Assembly: GCF_003719825.1 (NCBI RefSeq)
Contig: NZ_RIBS01000004.1
Location: forward strand, 248,001 to 312,000
Reading direction: 5' to 3'
DNA length: 64,000 nucleotides
Origin: Montanilutibacter psychrotolerans
GTDB lineage: Bacteria; Pseudomonadota; Gammaproteobacteria; Xanthomonadales; Xanthomonadaceae
The notes under the pieces were generated by a model. The model made no database searches. It saw nothing but the letters and a program-made list of their open reading frames with translations, and had not been told where the DNA came from. Position 1 is the first letter of the stretch. Each line of letters begins with the position of its first letter. The position numbers were made by a program, and so were the translations under genes. Of this stretch, positions 62,589-64,000 are shown one piece after another.

Positions 62589-64000
62589 CTATGCCTGCAA
62601 CTTGAACTTGGAGACGCCATCGCGAAGACCCGCGCTGACCTGGTGCAACTCGTCGATCGCCTGGTTGGACTGGCGCAGCGCATCCACCGTCTGCTGCGCC
62701 GCTTCGCTCAACTGGGTCAATGCCAGGGTGATCTGTTCGGCGCCGGCCGACTGCGCCTGCACGCCTTCGTTGACCGCCTCGAACCGCGGCACCATCGCCT
62801 GCACGTGCTCGATCACCTGCGACAGCTGGCTGCCGACCTGCTGCACGTCGCTGGTGCCGCGGCGCACCTCTTCGGAAAACTTGTCCATGCCCATCACGCC
62901 GGCCGATACCGCCGACTGGATCTCGCGGACCATCTGCTCGATGTCCAACGTCGCCACGGCGGTCTGGTCGGCCAGCCGACGGATCTCCGTGGCCACCACC
63001 GAGAAGCCGCGCCCGTACTCGCCGGCCTTCTCGGCCTCGATCGCGGCATTGAGCGACAACAGGTTGGTCTGGTCGGCCACCTTGGTGATGGTGGTGACCA
63101 CCTGGCTGATGTTGTCGGCCTTCTCGGTCAGCACCGCCAGCTTGGCGTTGATCGAGGCGGTGGCGTCGATGACGCGCCGCATGGTTTCTTCCATCTGCAC
63201 CAGCCCGGTCTGCCCGCTGCCGGCCAGCAGCGAGGTCTGCTCCGCGCCGGACGCCACCGCGCCCATCGTGCGCGCCAGCTCCTTGGACGTGGCGGCGATC
63301 TCGCGCGACGTCGCACCGATCTCGGTGGTGGTCGCGGCGATCTGGGCGGCCGTGGCCTGCTGCTCGCGCAGCGTCGCGGTGATCTCGTTGATCGACGAGT
63401 TGACCTGGATGCCGGACGTCTGCACCTGGCCGACCAGCGAGGAGAGGTCCAGACCCATGCGGTCGTAGCCCTGGGCCAGCACGCCGAACTCGTCGCTGCG
63501 GGCCAACGCGAGGCGCTGGCTGAAGTCGCCCTTGGCCATGACCTCCGACGCGCGTGTCAGCAGGTGCAACGGCTGAATGATCGCCTTCAGCAGGTAGAAG
63601 CCCGACAAACCGGCCAGGAGCAGTGCGCCGATGAATGTCGCGGCGATCTCGATCTCAGCCGACTTCACGGCATCGTCGATGCGCTTTCCGGCTTCGACGG
63701 CGGTCGCGTGGTTGTAGTCCATGACCTGCTCGATCGCCTTCTCGCCCTGTCCGAAGGCCGGATCCAGACTGCCACGCATGAAAGCGCCGGCGGCCGCGAC
63801 ATCGGTGGTGCCCAACCGGAGCAGGTTGGGCTCGAGGGCGAAGTAGGCTTCCGTGGCCTGCTTGACTCTCGCGACGTTCTCACGGTCCTGGGCCGTGGTG
63901 ATGGTGCCTTCGTAGTTGCCCAGCGCGGTTTCGAACTCGGCATGGGTGGCCTGCAGGCGTTCCTGCGCCAGCCGCCTGGCCTGGGCGTCGTCCGTGCCAA
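62589..64000 (-). CDS. wspA: WspA-like methyl-accepting receptor, C-terminal part
   Basis: The gene runs off the end of the window, so the N-terminus is missing; 469 residues are visible. The visible part opens in a helical periplasmic four-helix-bundle-type ligand region ([20 protein letters not shown]). A membrane helix ([17 protein letters not shown]) and a HAMP domain ([20 protein letters not shown]) follow, then a long cytoplasmic signalling coiled coil. The tip reads [20 protein letters not shown], with [20 protein letters not shown] after it, the form typical of WspA/ACF-class receptors. In Pseudomonas WspA responds to surface contact. TTG near 63815 is internal and is not a start. Confidence 0.93.
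   Translation of the reverse strand, partial: GTDDAQARRLAQERLQATHAEFETALGNYEGTITTAQDRENVARVKQATEAYFALEPNLLRLGTTDVAAAGAFMRGSLDPAFGQGEKAIEQVMDYNHATAVEAGKRIDDAVKSAEIEIAATFIGALLLAGLSGFYLLKAIIQPLHLLTRASEVMAKGDFSQRLALARSDEFGVLAQGYDRMGLDLSSLVGQVQTSGIQVNSSINEITATLREQQATAAQIAATTTEIGATSREIAATSKELARTMGAVASGAEQTSLLAGSGQTGLVQMEETMRRVIDATASINAKLAVLTEKADNISQVVTTITKVADQTNLLSLNAAIEAEKAGEYGRGFSVVATEIRRLADQTAVATLDIEQMVREIQSAVSAGVMGMDKFSEEVRRGTSDVQQVGSQLSQVIEHVQAMVPRFEAVNEGVQAQSAGAEQITLALTQLSEAAQQTVDALRQSNQAIDELHQVSAGLRDGVSKFKLQA

Overview
The window is 64 kb of very GC-rich, densely packed chromosome. Gene content and protein style point to the gammaproteobacterial family Lysobacteraceae (Xanthomonadaceae), most like Lysobacter or a close relative. 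Pointers are a large solitary TonB-dependent receptor, a stand-alone GspE/PilB-type ATPase divergent from glyQS, a Rep helicase, two-subunit glycyl-tRNA synthetase, a subtilisin-like secreted protease with a P-domain, and many small lipoproteins. This placement is inference from protein character, since no rRNA or tRNA gene is present. There is no sign of a prophage, insertion sequence, integron or CRISPR array. The window reads as core chromosome with some accessory signalling genes.

Layout. 1-3.4 kb: the 3' end of mnmG, a sialidase-fold lipoprotein with an unusual cysteine motif, a possible coupled micro-ORF and a small membrane protein, then a REP-like repeat pair. 3.4-9.5 kb: the tamA-tamB operon (minus strand). 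9.9-12.6 kb: a TonB-dependent receptor. 12.8-15.2 kb: a TPR-sulfotransferase and a small exported protein. 15.3-18.5 kb: glyQ-glyS. 18.6-22.2 kb: a secretion-type ATPase coupled to a class I glutamine amidotransferase, then a membrane protein. 22.3-24.4 kb: tatA-tatB-tatC-RDD operon. 24.6-31.5 kb: SYLF protein, hemH plus an alpha/beta hydrolase, a lipoprotein, a YgjP-type metallopeptidase, ttcA-rdgC and a DUF465 protein. 31.7-41.7 kb: secreted S8 protease, plsB with a long N-terminal extension, a lipoprotein, a candidate structured RNA, a class B-like acid phosphatase lipoprotein and rep. 41.8-51 kb: two Sel1-like exported paralogues, tdk, a Ser/Thr kinase-TPR protein with its ECF-type sigma factor, mutM, a fatty acid desaturase and an EF-hand protein.

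51.5-64 kb is a cyclic-di-GMP island. On the minus strand lies a complete Wsp chemosensory operon in the canonical order wspA-B-C-D-E-F-R (wspA runs off the window end). Adjacent genes mostly overlap or nearly touch. A WspA receptor would signal through the CheW-like WspB/WspD to the hybrid kinase WspE. WspE would phosphorylate the diguanylate cyclase WspR, with WspC/WspF (methyltransferase/methylesterase) adjusting the receptor. Converging on it from the plus strand is a two-gene unit: a receiver-GAF-PAS-GAF-GGDEF-EAL protein whose GGDEF site is degenerate but whose EAL site looks intact (predicted phosphodiesterase), followed by a MASE2-GGDEF cyclase. The island therefore puts c-di-GMP synthesis and breakdown side by side.

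Non-coding items worth attention are a folded minus-strand RNA candidate at about 38.39-38.51 kb with a terminator and a competing hairpin, an inverted repeat overlapping the ribosome binding site of the S8 protease, terminators after several genes, and short degenerate repeats.
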